In this document: positions 35,011 to 45,292 of the stretch, in pieces
How positions within the stretch are numbered: the first letter of the stretch is position 1
How the letters are laid out: each line of letters starts with the position of its first letter
Assembly: GCA_002505775.1 (NCBI GenBank)
Contig: DAVY01000009.1
Span: 36,065 to 100,064, forward strand
Direction of reading: 5' to 3'
DNA length: 64,000 nt
Source: Euryarchaeota archaeon UBA130
GTDB lineage: Archaea; Thermoplasmatota; Poseidoniia; Poseidoniales; Thalassarchaeaceae
Notes under the pieces: generated by a model
What the model was told of the DNA's origin: nothing
The model's database searches: none
The model's input: the letters and a program-made list of their open reading frames with translations, nothing else
Translations under genes and position numbers: made by a program

Positions 35011-36962
35011 CTGCCTCTCTCCGTCGGAATCATGGAGAGCTCCCTATCTCGAGTCGTTATCTCGGCAAAAATTCCAGCAACGAAGTCATCCAATGGAATT
35101 CCATTTAGCTGTTGACCAGTTCTGGACCTGATTGATACCGTTCCGTTCTCTGCCTCCTCATCGCCTAAGATTACCATGTAGGCGGGCCTCATTTTCCTGT
35201 GAGTCCTAATCTTTTTGCCCACCGTATTATCCGAATCATCTACATTGACCCTTACACCAGATTCGTAAAGTCTGTTCGCAACCGTCGCCGCATGTACCTT
35301 GTGTTTCTCAGAGATGGTAATTATCTGAACCTGGACTGGAGATAGCCAAGTTGGAAAGTTTCCAGCCCAATGCTCTGTTAGGAAGGCGACAAACCTCTCA
35401 TGAGTGGATAGGGGAGCCCGATGAATTACGAATACTTCTCCGTTCTCATCTCCATTCTCATCTTTGTAACTCAAGCCAAAGCGATCCTTGGCGGCGAAGT
35501 CCAATTGAATTGTCGACATAGACTCCTCTCTGCCAAGAGCTGTGGTAAACTGAATATCTATCTTTGGCCCATAGAACGCAGCCTCTCCCACCGCCTCGAT
35601 GAATGGCACTCCAATATCCTCCAGGATATCCCTAAGATGACTCTGCGTCGACTCCCAGTTTTCAGGCTGGTCGATATATTTCTCAGTCTTTGCTGGATCC
35701 CAAAGAGACAGTCGAAGATGGAAGTTTTCGAAACCAAATGTTCTGTAATAGTCATTGACCATCTGCACATTGGCCCGTACTTCCTCGGCCACCTGATCCA
35801 GAGTGCAGTATATGTGTGCGTCATTCATCGATAGCATGCGTACTCTAAGAAGTCCTGCGAGAGTCCCAGAAAGCTCGTTTCTGTATACAGTTCCATATTC
35901 CGCTATTCTAACCGGCAAATCCCTGTAACTTCGTTTTTTGTTGTTGAAGACCAAGTGATGCATTGGGCAATTCATGGCTTTTAGGTAGTAGGTGCCGTCA
36001 TCCATCTCCATCGGGGGGTACATTCCATCGGCATAGTGAGGAAGGTGTCCGCTAATTTCGAACAATTCTTGCTTGGCCAAAACAGGTGTTGTAACTCTTT
36101 GATATCCGTATGACTCTTCAGTCTCGATAGCGTACCTTTCTATTTCAGACTTTAGAATCTCACCGTTCGGAAGCCAGACTGGCAGTCCCTTGCCAATCTT
36201 CTCATCGATCATATACAGCTCCATCTCCTTGCCAATCTTCTTGTGATCGCGTTTTGATGCCTCCTCAATCTGTTGCTGACGTTCTTTCAGGCCTTCCTTA
36301 GTGGCGTAACACATACCATAAATCCTGACCAGCGTTTCGCGATTACTATCCGCACGCCAGTAAGCTGTACTGGTGCTAGTTAACTTGAACCATCTTAGAT
36401 GAGAGGTGGATGGAACGTGAGGTCCACGACAGAGATCTACGAATTCCCCCTGACGATAAATCGACGAACCGATATCATGGCCAATCTTGTCATCCATTAT
36501 CTCGAGCTTGAACTTGTTATCTCCGAATATTGAGCGGAGATCGTTGTTGTCGTATTCCTCTCTAGAAATTGCCAGGTTTCTCTTTATTAGCTCCTTCATC
36601 CTCTTCTCTATTGTTTTGAGCTCTTCTTCAGAAATAGGATCCATATGGAAATCGTAGTAGAAACCGTGGTCTATCGGAGGGCCTATCGTAGGCTTTGCAT
36701 TGGGGAAGATCTCCGTTACTGCCTGTGCGAGTAAATGGGCACATGAGTGCCTAAGAATGTACAGCCCCTCTGGAGATTCTCCAAGAATAGGCATGACAGT
36801 ACAGTCTCTATCCAACTCATGACTCATATCCCTTTCAATGCCATCAACTAGAGCAGCCACAGCCCCAGACTTCCTACCGTGTACGTTCTCAATGACCTCG
36901 CCCGCAGAAATCCCTATGGCGTACTCATGGACATCTCCACTGCCAACTTTAACAGATATCAT
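35007..36962 (-). CDS. thrS: Threonyl-tRNA synthetase, bacterial-type with editing domain
   Basis: 651 residues. A TGS domain, then the second additional (editing) domain with HSCAH and CRGPH, the four residues that deacylate Ser-tRNA-Thr; then the class II catalytic core with NCPMHHLVF and HRAPLSTHERF supplying the zinc ligands, and an anticodon-binding domain (VQVQIITISEKH, MRPAYMVILGDEE). This is the bacterial/eukaryotic architecture; many archaea instead have a DTD-like editing domain. The gene starts an apparent operon thrS-MFS-zinc finger. Confidence 0.95.
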   Translation of the reverse strand: MISVKVGSGDVHEYAIGISAGEVIENVHGRKSGAVAALVDGIERDMSHELDRDCTVMPILGESPEGLYILRHSCAHLLAQAVTEIFPNAKPTIGPPIDHGFYYDFHMDPISEEELKTIEKRMKELIKRNLAISREEYDNNDLRSIFGDNKFKLEIMDDKIGHDIGSSIYRQGEFVDLCRGPHVPSTSHLRWFKLTSTSTAYWRADSNRETLVRIYGMCYATKEGLKERQQQIEEASKRDHKKIGKEMELYMIDEKIGKGLPVWLPNGEILKSEIERYAIETEESYGYQRVTTPVLAKQELFEISGHLPHYADGMYPPMEMDDGTYYLKAMNCPMHHLVFNNKKRSYRDLPVRIAEYGTVYRNELSGTLAGLLRVRMLSMNDAHIYCTLDQVAEEVRANVQMVNDYYRTFGFENFHLRLSLWDPAKTEKYIDQPENWESTQSHLRDILEDIGVPFIEAVGEAAFYGPKIDIQFTTALGREESMSTIQLDFAAKDRFGLSYKDENGDENGEVFVIHRAPLSTHERFVAFLTEHWAGNFPTWLSPVQVQIITISEKHKVHAATVANRLYESGVRVNVDDSDNTVGKKIRTHRKMRPAYMVILGDEEAENGTVSIRSRTGQQLNGIPLDDFVAGIFAEITTRDRELSMIPTERGS

Positions 36963-37124
36963 CGGTACCGTCTCCTATATCCGTCCGGTTGAGCAATCCC
37001 GTTTGAATTCGACTATCTATTTCTTCCAATAACCGCCAATTATTATTGTTCCGAACTTTTCGTGTTGCCCCTTCTGAGACTTTGCATTACGAAGCGATAA
37101 GACCAGTCCCCCCCTGGCACCACC

Positions 37125-38267
37125 ATGGTGAGGGTGGGCCTACTGGTTAATCCGGACGCTGGCCTAGGTGGGAGACTGGGCTTGAAAGGTTCGGATGGAC
37201 AAGCTGAGATCGCTAGATCCATGGGTGCAGAAGATCGTTCTGGACCTAGAATGAGACTCATGCTGGAACATTTCATCAACATCACAAAGGGAGAGAGCCT
37301 TGGAATCGAGTGGTTCGTAAGTGAGGGTAGAATGGGGACTCGTTGGACTCCAGAAGCCCTGTCTCCAATAGTCCCAATCCACTCGTCTTTAGGAGAAACT
37401 TACGCTAACGACACCAATCAGGCCATAAAGTGTATGATTGAATCGGACGTCGATTTAATCTTGTATGCAGGAGGTGATGGAACAACCAGAGATATTGTTG
37501 CATCTTTATCAGATAATGGTAAACCAAATCTACCAATTATTGGCGTTCCTACTGGTGTAAAGATGCACTCAGGATGTTTCGCATCCTCGCCCAAGGCGGC
37601 AGCCGAAGTTCTCAGTGCTTGGATAAATCAAGACCTCCTGCTATCCTCAACTGAAGTACTAGATCTAGATGAGGATCTCTACAGGCAAGGGAAATGGGTT
37701 GTCAGGCTTTATGCCGAGGCTATCACCCCCGCAAGCCCTCGATGGATGCAAGGCTCAAAGATGAGGGTGGAGGCATCCGGAGAGGAGGAGGTAGTTGAGG
37801 GGCTTTCAGATCATATCAGGGATACACTACTCGATGAAGGTAGGATGATAATTTGGGGATCTGGAGGGACTTTGAGGACAATTGGTTCTAATCTCGGATT
37901 TGAATTGAATACTTTAGGTATCGACATATCGAAGGGAAATAGACTGATCGCTTCAGACCTTAATGAGAAGGAAATCATTCAGCACTTAGAGAAACATACT
38001 GGTGAAGTAACGCTTTTGTTATCTCCAATGGGGGGCCAAGGTTTTCTGATAGGTAGAGGAAACCTACAATTATCCCCAGAAGTACTCCGGATGGTTGGGG
38101 TAGACAATATCCTAGGAATAGTCACACCTGCAAAAATGCTCACCTTACGAAACCTCAGAGTAGAAACTGGGGACCCTCAATTAGATGAAAAATTCTCAAA
38201 AAAGAGGTACCTAAAGGTATTGCAAGGGTACAGAACAACCAGAATTCTGCCTGTATCAGTAGACTGA
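37125..38267 (+). CDS. ATP-NAD kinase-like protein (COG3199)
   Basis: 380 residues. LLVNPDAGLGGRLGLKGSDG opens the protein and YAGGDGTTRDI with GVPTGVKMHSGCFA in the middle is the NAD kinase/diacylglycerol kinase nucleotide motif in the version typical of COG3199 proteins, which are longer than NadK and lack a proven substrate. SPMGGQGFLIGRGNLQLSP near the C-terminus is also family-specific. A role in NADP synthesis or phosphorylation of another small molecule is possible. It is divergent from thrS across about 160 bases. Confidence 0.85.
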   Translation: MVRVGLLVNPDAGLGGRLGLKGSDGQAEIARSMGAEDRSGPRMRLMLEHFINITKGESLGIEWFVSEGRMGTRWTPEALSPIVPIHSSLGETYANDTNQAIKCMIESDVDLILYAGGDGTTRDIVASLSDNGKPNLPIIGVPTGVKMHSGCFASSPKAAAEVLSAWINQDLLLSSTEVLDLDEDLYRQGKWVVRLYAEAITPASPRWMQGSKMRVEASGEEEVVEGLSDHIRDTLLDEGRMIIWGSGGTLRTIGSNLGFELNTLGIDISKGNRLIASDLNEKEIIQHLEKHTGEVTLLLSPMGGQGFLIGRGNLQLSPEVLRMVGVDNILGIVTPAKMLTLRNLRVETGDPQLDEKFSKKRYLKVLQGYRTTRILPVSVD

Positions 38268-38298
38268 ATGGTCAATTTCTAAGATAAGCATCACATAT

Positions 38299-38308
38299 GT
38301 TATATCAT
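38299..38308 (+). promoter_or_regulatory. TATA box for a leaderless TPR-protein mRNA
   Basis: GTTATATCAT is centred about 25 bases before ATG 38328, so transcription would begin at or next to the start codon. A weak GGGAAG sits before the ATG, so a short leader is not excluded. Confidence 0.5.
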
Positions 38309-38327
38309 TCCCCGCCACCGGGAAGAC

Positions 38328-40082
38328 ATGGATTTAGCACCTGAGATGTACGATTTTGGAGATGAAGAGAATTATTCCTTCGCTAGAAGGGTAACTTGCG
38401 CGAGTGAAGAATCGAGGAAGATGTTCGCTCTTGCATATGGGCATATGTTGAATTACAACCATGAAGAAGCAATCGCATGCTTCTCAAAGTGCGCTGAAAT
38501 GGATCCAGACTGTGCTATGGCATGGTGGGGGATAGCTTATTGTGTCTCATCAAATTATAATTGGACTCCTGGACTTGGATCTGGACATGACCCAATTCAG
38601 AAGGCTATGTCCCTAAGGGAACATTGCACAGAGCTTGAACAGGACCTGATCTTAGCCCTTTCAAAGAGACATTCCGAGGAGGCGAGAGATGCAGCAGACC
38701 CCTCAGTATTGAACATGGGAAATAGTCCCGAACTTAACATAGCCTTCGCTGAAGCAATGGCCCCACTCTATGAAAAATACGATGGAGACCTCGATGTAAC
38801 TGCAATCTATGTTGAGGCTTTGATGAATCTGAAAGCATGGCAATTGTGGGATAAGGATACCAAGTCAGGAGAGATTACCCCAGCAGATGATAATACACTT
38901 CTTCTGGTAGATATCATGGAACGAGCATTTGAAAATAGTGATGAAGCCAAGACACACCCAGCCCTTTGTCATCTATATTGTCACGCCCTTGAATTGTCAC
39001 CATTCCCAGAGAAGGCACTACCTGCGGCTGATGTTCTTAGGGACCTAATGCCAGGCTTAGGTCATTTGGTCCATATGCCATCCCACATTGATGCATGGGT
39101 CGGACAATGGAAAGAGGCGATAGATTGCAACATAGCAGCGGTTGAAGCTGACGATAGATACGTGGAAATTACCGGTAATGAATCCCAGTTCTACAAGTTC
39201 TACAGGATGCACAATCATCACTTCGTTGTTTGGTGTGCAATGTTCGATGGCCAGTATGAAACTGCATTGAAATATGCCAGAAAGGCAGTCAGTACCCTGC
39301 CACAAGGAGATGAGAATTCCGGTGTCCAGTTCATGCTTGCAGGTATTATACCAATGGGAGCCATATTCCTAGAATCATACGTCACGATGCCATGGCATGT
39401 CATGATTAGATTCGGAAAGTGGGATGACATATTGGCTGAACCAATGTATTCCGACAAGGAAGTATTCCCTGCAACCATTGCCACCCAGCACTACGCTAGA
39501 GGAGTTGCATACGCCTCCAAGGGAATGGTTAGAGAGGCTGAGGCAGAGCAAGCCCTATTCAACGAGGCTCTGAAAAATCCATCTCTCGAGGGAAGGGTTA
39601 TGCATAACAATTTCATGTATCAAGATCCTTCTGAGGGGCCCTCAATACTCAACGTCAACGCTTCTATTCTTGAGGGAGAAATAGAATACAGAAGACAGTT
39701 CCTAGCTAAGGCAAAAGGAGAATCGTATGATTTCTCTGCCGCGTTCGATGAGCTACGAAGAGGAGTTGATCTGTCCCTAAATTTAGCATACAACGAACCA
39801 TGGGGCCAGATGCAACCAGTTAGGCATATCCTGGGGGCCCTACTTCTTGAGCAGGGACATATCGAGGAAGCCGAACAAGTATATCGCGAAGATATCAAGC
39901 TATGGAAAGATAACATGTGGGGCCTTCTAGGACTAAAATTGTGCTTGGAAGCAAGAGAGGATAAATCAGGGGAGCTCGAGAAAGTATCAGCTTTGTTCAA
40001 AGAGAGAAGCTCAAGGGCTGACATTGTTCCAGCAAAGACCTGCTTTTGTGCACAGGACAGTCATCCCGATAGTTGCTGTTAA
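38328..40082 (+). CDS. Tetratricopeptide repeat protein
   Basis: 584 residues, soluble. TPR helices are seen at about 40-70 (YGHMLNYNHEEAIACFSKCA), 305-335 (GQYETALKYARKAV) and 500-530 (LLEQGHIEEAEQVYREDI), with further degenerate repeats. Conserved GLGHLVHMPSHIDAWVGQW and FYRMHNHHFVVWCAMF resemble a widespread family of TPR proteins in marine bacteria without known function. The tail CFCAQDSHPDSCC has four closely spaced cysteines that could bind metal. It is a single-gene unit: about 60 bases follow the kinase-like gene, and the next gene is convergent. Confidence 0.75.
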   Translation: MDLAPEMYDFGDEENYSFARRVTCASEESRKMFALAYGHMLNYNHEEAIACFSKCAEMDPDCAMAWWGIAYCVSSNYNWTPGLGSGHDPIQKAMSLREHCTELEQDLILALSKRHSEEARDAADPSVLNMGNSPELNIAFAEAMAPLYEKYDGDLDVTAIYVEALMNLKAWQLWDKDTKSGEITPADDNTLLLVDIMERAFENSDEAKTHPALCHLYCHALELSPFPEKALPAADVLRDLMPGLGHLVHMPSHIDAWVGQWKEAIDCNIAAVEADDRYVEITGNESQFYKFYRMHNHHFVVWCAMFDGQYETALKYARKAVSTLPQGDENSGVQFMLAGIIPMGAIFLESYVTMPWHVMIRFGKWDDILAEPMYSDKEVFPATIATQHYARGVAYASKGMVREAEAEQALFNEALKNPSLEGRVMHNNFMYQDPSEGPSILNVNASILEGEIEYRRQFLAKAKGESYDFSAAFDELRRGVDLSLNLAYNEPWGQMQPVRHILGALLLEQGHIEEAEQVYREDIKLWKDNMWGLLGLKLCLEAREDKSGELEKVSALFKERSSRADIVPAKTCFCAQDSHPDSCC

Positions 40083-40115
40083 TAGGCTGATTTCCTACTA
40101 TGTTCCTGTCTAGGA

Positions 40116-40859
40116 TTAACATAATTTGGATACCGCAATTGCTGCTCCGAGAGCTCCTGCTTTAGTACCGAATCTAGCCGGCTTAATCTGTGCTTCACTG
40201 GAAATCAAGTCAGAGAACTCACTCCAATGCTCCATAATTCCGCCATAAAGAACGATCAAGTCCGGCTCAGTCAATCTTTCAAGAAACTCTATGCCTTCTT
40301 GAAATCTATTAGCCCACTCCCCAATGGATAACCCCTCCTCACTCCTAGTACTGGCAGAGATATGGGACTCAAGAGAACCCTCCAGTCTTGGATGAGGTTC
40401 TCTGCCATACTCCAAATTGGGAACCATAGCTCCATTATTTTGTATCGTGGTTCCAATACCAGTGCCTATTGTGACAGTCAATATTGTTCCATTCTGATTT
40501 TTGCTAGATCCTAAACTATATTCTGTCAAAGCAACAGCATCAGCATCATTAATCATGGTGAAAATCCCATGGTGGAAATTTTCCAGCTCACCCTTGAGAT
40601 CCAATTCAATCCATTCATCTCCAAGATTGGGGGCCGTCAGAATCCTACCATCAGATACTACTCCTGGGAAGCCAAGTCCTATTGGCCCAGACCATCCGAT
40701 ATCAATTAATGAATCCCTGATTCTGGGAACTATACTCGATGGCTTGGTATCTCCATCATGAGCGATAACTTGCCATTTACTACAAAGGATACCGGTCCCC
40801 ACATCAAAGACCCCTAGCCTGAAACCACTCCCTCCCAAATCAATACCCAGGCATCGCAC
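40116..40859 (-). CDS. ROK-family sugar kinase, polyphosphate glucokinase-like
   Basis: 247 residues. GIDLGGSGFRLGVFD is the phosphate-1 loop, PIGLGFPGVVSDG and NDADAVALTEYSLG hold the sugar-binding Asn-Asp pair, and VTIGTGIGTTIQNNG is the phosphate-2 loop. The overall length and GxGTGIGTT style match polyphosphate glucokinases, which phosphorylate glucose with polyphosphate or ATP. The ROK zinc motif (CxCGxxGC) is absent, as in that subgroup. ATG 40859 lies about 30 bases downstream of the pyrG stop in the same direction. Confidence 0.85.
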   Translation of the reverse strand: MRCLGIDLGGSGFRLGVFDVGTGILCSKWQVIAHDGDTKPSSIVPRIRDSLIDIGWSGPIGLGFPGVVSDGRILTAPNLGDEWIELDLKGELENFHHGIFTMINDADAVALTEYSLGSSKNQNGTILTVTIGTGIGTTIQNNGAMVPNLEYGREPHPRLEGSLESHISASTRSEEGLSIGEWANRFQEGIEFLERLTEPDLIVLYGGIMEHWSEFSDLISSEAQIKPARFGTKAGALGAAIAVSKLC

Positions 40860-40892
40860 AGCCGGAACAGGAGAGAATAATATTTCAATCTA

Positions 40893-42539
40893 CTATATTT
40901 CTTGGCCACACGCAGCTTTCAGCAATCCAAGGAAGGGGGGGCTCGGTCTCCCCGGTCTAGACTTGAACTCTGGATGATATTGTGTACCCACATAGTATGG
41001 ATGACCGTTTAGCTCCATAATCTCACATCTTTTACCAGTCTCGTCCTTTCCAACGTATACCAGCCCCGATGCCTCAATCTTCTCAATAAGATCCGGGTTC
41101 ACCTCGTAGCGATGCCTATGTCGTTCGTTGACATGGTCCACTCCCCCGTAGAGCCTTCTAATCTTGCAATCGTCCACAAGGAAAGGAGTGGGCTTGGAAC
41201 CAAGCCTCATTGTTCCCCCCATGTGTGTCTTTGAAATCTCAGGCATGAAAACTACAGCATGTACAGGAGCGTCATCATCGAACTCAGCTGAATTAGCGCC
41301 CTCAATATTCAAAACATTTCTACAGAACTCTATCGTTGCGATTTGTAAACCTAAACATACTCCAAGATATGGAACTTCATTGACTCTGGCATAATTTGCC
41401 GCTGCGATCTTCCCTTCAACACCACGATTCCCAAATCCTCCGGGCACCAAGATTCCGTCCGCTGACTCCAGCACTTCCCATGCTTCTTCATGATTATCTG
41501 TCCTATCATTTGGGTCTAGATCAGTGGACTCTATCCAGTCTATCTGCAATTTTCTACCAACTGCGAATGCGCTATGTTGCAGAGCTTTAATCACTGAGAG
41601 GTATGAGTCTGAAAGTCCAGTGTACTTACCCACCATTGCGATTCTTACTTCATCTTCCAGAGTATCCACCTTGTCGGCCATCATCCTCCATTCATCCAAT
41701 ATTGGCAACTTAGCCGGAACTTGAAATCCTAGATGGACCGAAACCTTCCGTAGAACGGACTGCTCAAAGAGTGATATTGGAATCTGATAAAGATTGGAAA
41801 CGTCATGTGCAGAAACAACAGCGTCTTCATCCACATGACAGAACGCGGCCAGCTTGGACTTAGTCTCGGAGTCAAGTGGCTTCTCCGACCTACAAACTAG
41901 AATATCAGGAATTATTCCTAAGCCCCTCAATTCCTTCACAGTGTGTTGGGTAGGTTTTGTTTTCTGTTCTCCTACTGGGCCCATAACTGGCACTAGACTG
42001 ACGTGAACGAAACAGACATTTCCTTTTCCAGCTCTGAATTGAAATTGACGTAGTGCTTCGATGAATGGCGCACTCTCAATATCCCCAACTGTCCCCCCTA
42101 GCTCAATCACACATGCGTCTGGAGTTTCAGACGATCCATCCGCAGGGACATGAGCCACCTTTTCTATCCATTCCTGGATTTCATTTGTGATGTGCGGAAC
42201 AACTTGCACGGTCTTTCCAAGATAGTCCCCTCTCCTCTCCTTATCGATTACATTGGCATACACTTTCCCGGTTGTGATGTTATTGTCTTTTGTGAGTGCA
42301 ATATCCAAAAATCTCTCATAATTCCCCAAATCAAGATCTACTTCACCTCCATCATCGAGAACGAAAACCTCTCCATGTTCAAATGGAGACATAGTTCCAG
42401 CATCGCTGTTAAGATAAGGGTCAATCTTGATTGAAGTAACCCTAAGTCCAGCCGATTTTAGAAGAACTCCAATGCTACTTGCAGTTACCCCTTTACCCAA
42501 TCCAGATAGGACTCCGCCCGTCACTACGACATACTTCAT
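40893..42539 (-). CDS. pyrG: CTP synthase
   Basis: 548 residues. [20 protein letters not shown] begins the synthetase domain, with [14 protein letters not shown] and [11 protein letters not shown]; the C-terminal class I glutamine amidotransferase has [17 protein letters not shown] with the nucleophile Cys, and [10 protein letters not shown] with the His-Glu pair. It makes CTP from UTP, glutamine and ATP. ATG 42539 gives the standard N-terminus; longer frames exist upstream. It is divergent from the threonine dehydrogenase gene across about 107 bases. Confidence 0.96.
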   Translation of the reverse strand: MKYVVVTGGVLSGLGKGVTASSIGVLLKSAGLRVTSIKIDPYLNSDAGTMSPFEHGEVFVLDDGGEVDLDLGNYERFLDIALTKDNNITTGKVYANVIDKERRGDYLGKTVQVVPHITNEIQEWIEKVAHVPADGSSETPDACVIELGGTVGDIESAPFIEALRQFQFRAGKGNVCFVHVSLVPVMGPVGEQKTKPTQHTVKELRGLGIIPDILVCRSEKPLDSETKSKLAAFCHVDEDAVVSAHDVSNLYQIPISLFEQSVLRKVSVHLGFQVPAKLPILDEWRMMADKVDTLEDEVRIAMVGKYTGLSDSYLSVIKALQHSAFAVGRKLQIDWIESTDLDPNDRTDNHEEAWEVLESADGILVPGGFGNRGVEGKIAAANYARVNEVPYLGVCLGLQIATIEFCRNVLNIEGANSAEFDDDAPVHAVVFMPEISKTHMGGTMRLGSKPTPFLVDDCKIRRLYGGVDHVNERHRHRYEVNPDLIEKIEASGLVYVGKDETGKRCEIMELNGHPYYVGTQYHPEFKSRPGRPSPPFLGLLKAACGQEI

Positions 42540-42646
42540 GTAATCAACGGGGTTTGAAGCCATCATGCCTCGCATATCAACATTGGGTCGATAAATGGTC
42601 AATATTGGACATCAATGACCAAGTAGCTCCAGCTTTGGGGAGCCCC

Positions 42647-43612
42647 ATGGTCGAGCCACCCGGGGACAGAATTCTTGTCACGGGGGCACTAGGTCAGATA
42701 GGAACTGAGCTGGTTTCGGAACTAAGGAAAAAGCATGGTAATGATACTGTTCTTGCCACAGACATCAGAGAACCAGATAATGATCGATACTTTCCAGAAG
42801 GGCCATTTTGCAATCTAAGTGTACTAGACGGCGAAGCCATGGAGAAAACAGTCACTGACGAGGGAATTGGGACAGTTTACCATCTCGCTGCAATTTTATC
42901 CGCCACAGGTGAGAAAAATCCAGAGCTCTGTCATAGGGTGAATGTCGGAGGAACTGTTACTGTGCTGGAGACGGCTAGAGATTTCGGCCTGAAGGTATTC
43001 GTGCCTTCTTCAATAGCAGTTTTTGGCCCAGACTCACCAAGGATTGCACCACAAAAAGCAACTCTAAACCCTACTACGACTTATGGTAAGACAAAAGTCA
43101 CAGGAGAGGTCTTGGGTATGAATTATTTCAAGCAATACGGGGTTGACATCAGAGGACTCAGATATCCAGGTTTGATTTCATGGAAAGCACCTGCAGGTGG
43201 GGGAACTACTGACTATGCAGTTGACATCTTCCACGCAGCAATTAATGATGGGCATTACAATTGCTTTGTTAGTGAGGATACTAGACTGCCAATGATGTAT
43301 ATCGATGACGCAATCATGGCAACAGAAATGATAATGCAGGCCGATGGGAGTAGCCTCGGTACATCTAGGGCTGGTTACAATATCAGAGGGTGTTCATTCA
43401 CTGCTGGAGAACTGGCGGATAGAATTTCCCTCAGGATTCCAGAATTCACATGTGATTTCAATCCCGATTTCAGACAGAAGGTTGCCGACTCTTGGCCAAA
43501 TGATGTTGATGATAATCCAGCTAAGGATGATTGGGGCTGGGAGGCTAATTTCAATTTGGATAGAATAGTGGACGAAATGTTAGAAAATCTCAGGAAAAAT
43601 CAGTCTTCCTGA
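42647..43612 (+). CDS. L-threonine 3-dehydrogenase, short-chain (GalE-like) type
   Basis: 321 residues. GALGQIG at 13-19 is the NAD-binding loop, with PSSIAVFG and TTYGKTKVTGE supplying the Ser and Tyr-x-x-x-Lys catalytic residues. RGLRYPGLISWKAPAGGG and TTDYAVDIFHAA are the diagnostic block of short-chain threonine dehydrogenases, which oxidise threonine to 2-amino-3-oxobutyrate. ATG 42647 was chosen; the open frame extends into the pyrG region upstream but those residues are not family-like. The 3' end overlaps the convergent thermosome gene by 13 bases. Confidence 0.9.
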   Translation: MVEPPGDRILVTGALGQIGTELVSELRKKHGNDTVLATDIREPDNDRYFPEGPFCNLSVLDGEAMEKTVTDEGIGTVYHLAAILSATGEKNPELCHRVNVGGTVTVLETARDFGLKVFVPSSIAVFGPDSPRIAPQKATLNPTTTYGKTKVTGEVLGMNYFKQYGVDIRGLRYPGLISWKAPAGGGTTDYAVDIFHAAINDGHYNCFVSEDTRLPMMYIDDAIMATEMIMQADGSSLGTSRAGYNIRGCSFTAGELADRISLRIPEFTCDFNPDFRQKVADSWPNDVDDNPAKDDWGWEANFNLDRIVDEMLENLRKNQSS

Positions 43613-45213
43613 TCTTCCTCGTCCTTCCAGTCAGGGGTAGTTGGATCCTGCTTTGCCCACAAGACATCATTTATTCTCAGAACACTAATTGTCGCCTCCG
43701 TAGATCCAGAGATTGAGTGGCTTGTTACAAAAAGCGGGTCCAAAATTCCCAGCTGATCCATTCTAGCCTTCTTCCCAGTCATCGCATCGAGTCCAATCCA
43801 AGCCCCATCATCTCGATCAGATGTCTGTGCTGCAGACAAATCTAGTAACACATCAATTGGGTCTAGGCCAGCATTCTCGGCCAGAGTTCTGGGAATTACT
43901 TCGAGAGCAGCCGCATAAGCCTCCATTGCCAACTGTTCTCGCCCAGGATTTCCCAATGCGAATGACCGAATGTGCCTAGCTAAATGGGTTTGAATGGCGC
44001 CTCCTCCTGGAACGACTCTTGAGTCTCTGAGCATTCTGAATGATACGCCCATAGCATCATCAAAAGACCTCATAGATTCTTCTCTGATCTGCGGAGATGT
44101 CCCCCTAAAGACCACAGTAAGAGCACCCATTTCGGAACCTTTGATGGTCGTATGTGTCACACCTGCAATTGACTCCTCCTTCCTGCTTGTAAAAACACCA
44201 AGATCTTCCCCTGAAGCTCTTGAAGGGTCTCTTATTATCCTCGCTCCTGTGATTCTGGATAGGATCTCCAAGTCACCTCTCTCAAACCGTCTGTAAGTTG
44301 TAATTCCCGAATCCGACAGCATCGATATCGCTTCCTCTGAGATTCCATCTCTAACAATAAGCAGGTCCACGTCCAGCGATGAAAGGTGATCGACCGACTT
44401 CTTGAGCTTTGCAAGAGACCTCTCATGAAATCCCCTGAGGACACCAGGGCTACTAACTTCTATCTCGGCCTCCATCTCCAATTTTGCATTTTCCAATCCG
44501 CCATCTATGATAGCTATCGTGCCCCCTCCGGAGGCTTCAGGAGTTCCCATGTCAACTCTCGATTTCGCAATCATGAGGCCGTTGACGAGTGAGCTATCTG
44601 TGGATGAACCGCCCCCTACCTCAAGCCTCTTAACCCTCAATCTTTCCAAGTCATCGCTTCCTTCCTCCTCCGAAAGTATCCCAGCCGCTTCTAATGCGAT
44701 ATCCGTAATATGGGATGCCAATGAAGTACTTACTTTCCCTGCTAATGTCGTTGAGATTACCGATTTTACTTCATCTGGATAATTAGCACGCCTTGATATC
44801 CTTTCCAGTTCGGAGATAGCTTCTCTCTCAGCCTGTATGTAGCCACTTATTATTGTGGAAGGGTGAATGCCCATTCTCACTAGCTCTAGAGAATTCTGTA
44901 GTAATTCTGCAGTTAGAACGACAGTCGATGTTGTGCCGTCCCTTGCTGATTTGTCCTGTGATGAGGATGCGGATATTAACAACCTAGCAGTGGGATGTTC
45001 AACCTTGGCAGTTTCAATCACAGTGACTCCGTCGTTGGTAACCAGACTCCCTCCATCTGCATCGACCAGCATTTTGTCTAAGCCTCTGGGCCCAAGGGTT
45101 GACCTTACGGCCCCGGCAAGTGCAACGGCCGCCTTGACATTATTCACCAAAGCTGCACGACCCTCTAATCGATCGGTGTCTTGTATTGCAACATCATGCT
45201 CAGCCTGCACCAT
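43600..45213 (-). CDS. Thermosome subunit (group II chaperonin)
   Basis: 537 residues. STLGPRGLDKMLVD, SLVTNDGVTVIETAKVEHP, LAGKVSTSLA, VVPGGGAIQTHLA and LRINDVLWAKQDP are group II chaperonin landmarks. Archaeal thermosomes fold proteins in a closed double ring. The nucleotide motif reads RDGTTST at residues 91-97 where GDGTTT is nearly invariant; the Asp is kept. The later DDAM Asp is also kept. This divergence suggests a specialised or slow-ATPase subunit; another subunit may be encoded elsewhere. The acidic C-terminus (DEEDQED) is not the usual Gly-Met tail. ATG 45213 gives the family start. Confidence 0.93.
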   Translation of the reverse strand: MVQAEHDVAIQDTDRLEGRAALVNNVKAAVALAGAVRSTLGPRGLDKMLVDADGGSLVTNDGVTVIETAKVEHPTARLLISASSSQDKSARDGTTSTVVLTAELLQNSLELVRMGIHPSTIISGYIQAEREAISELERISRRANYPDEVKSVISTTLAGKVSTSLASHITDIALEAAGILSEEEGSDDLERLRVKRLEVGGGSSTDSSLVNGLMIAKSRVDMGTPEASGGGTIAIIDGGLENAKLEMEAEIEVSSPGVLRGFHERSLAKLKKSVDHLSSLDVDLLIVRDGISEEAISMLSDSGITTYRRFERGDLEILSRITGARIIRDPSRASGEDLGVFTSRKEESIAGVTHTTIKGSEMGALTVVFRGTSPQIREESMRSFDDAMGVSFRMLRDSRVVPGGGAIQTHLARHIRSFALGNPGREQLAMEAYAAALEVIPRTLAENAGLDPIDVLLDLSAAQTSDRDDGAWIGLDAMTGKKARMDQLGILDPLFVTSHSISGSTEATISVLRINDVLWAKQDPTTPDWKDEEDQED

Positions 45214-45292
45214 GACGGTCGGAATCAAGCAATAGATTTCAAGCTCTCCATCACTAATACGCCCCAATTTACCTGATATGCTATTCACAAAA

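Noticed and set aside
37125..38267. Calling this gene NAD kinase (nadK)
   Set aside because: The GGDGT motif fits the superfamily, but length and the remaining motifs fit the COG3199 group, whose substrate is not established.
42479..42646. Upstream part of the threonine dehydrogenase frame
   Set aside because: These 56 codons overlap the start of pyrG and are not family-like; ATG 42647 leads directly into the Rossmann fold.
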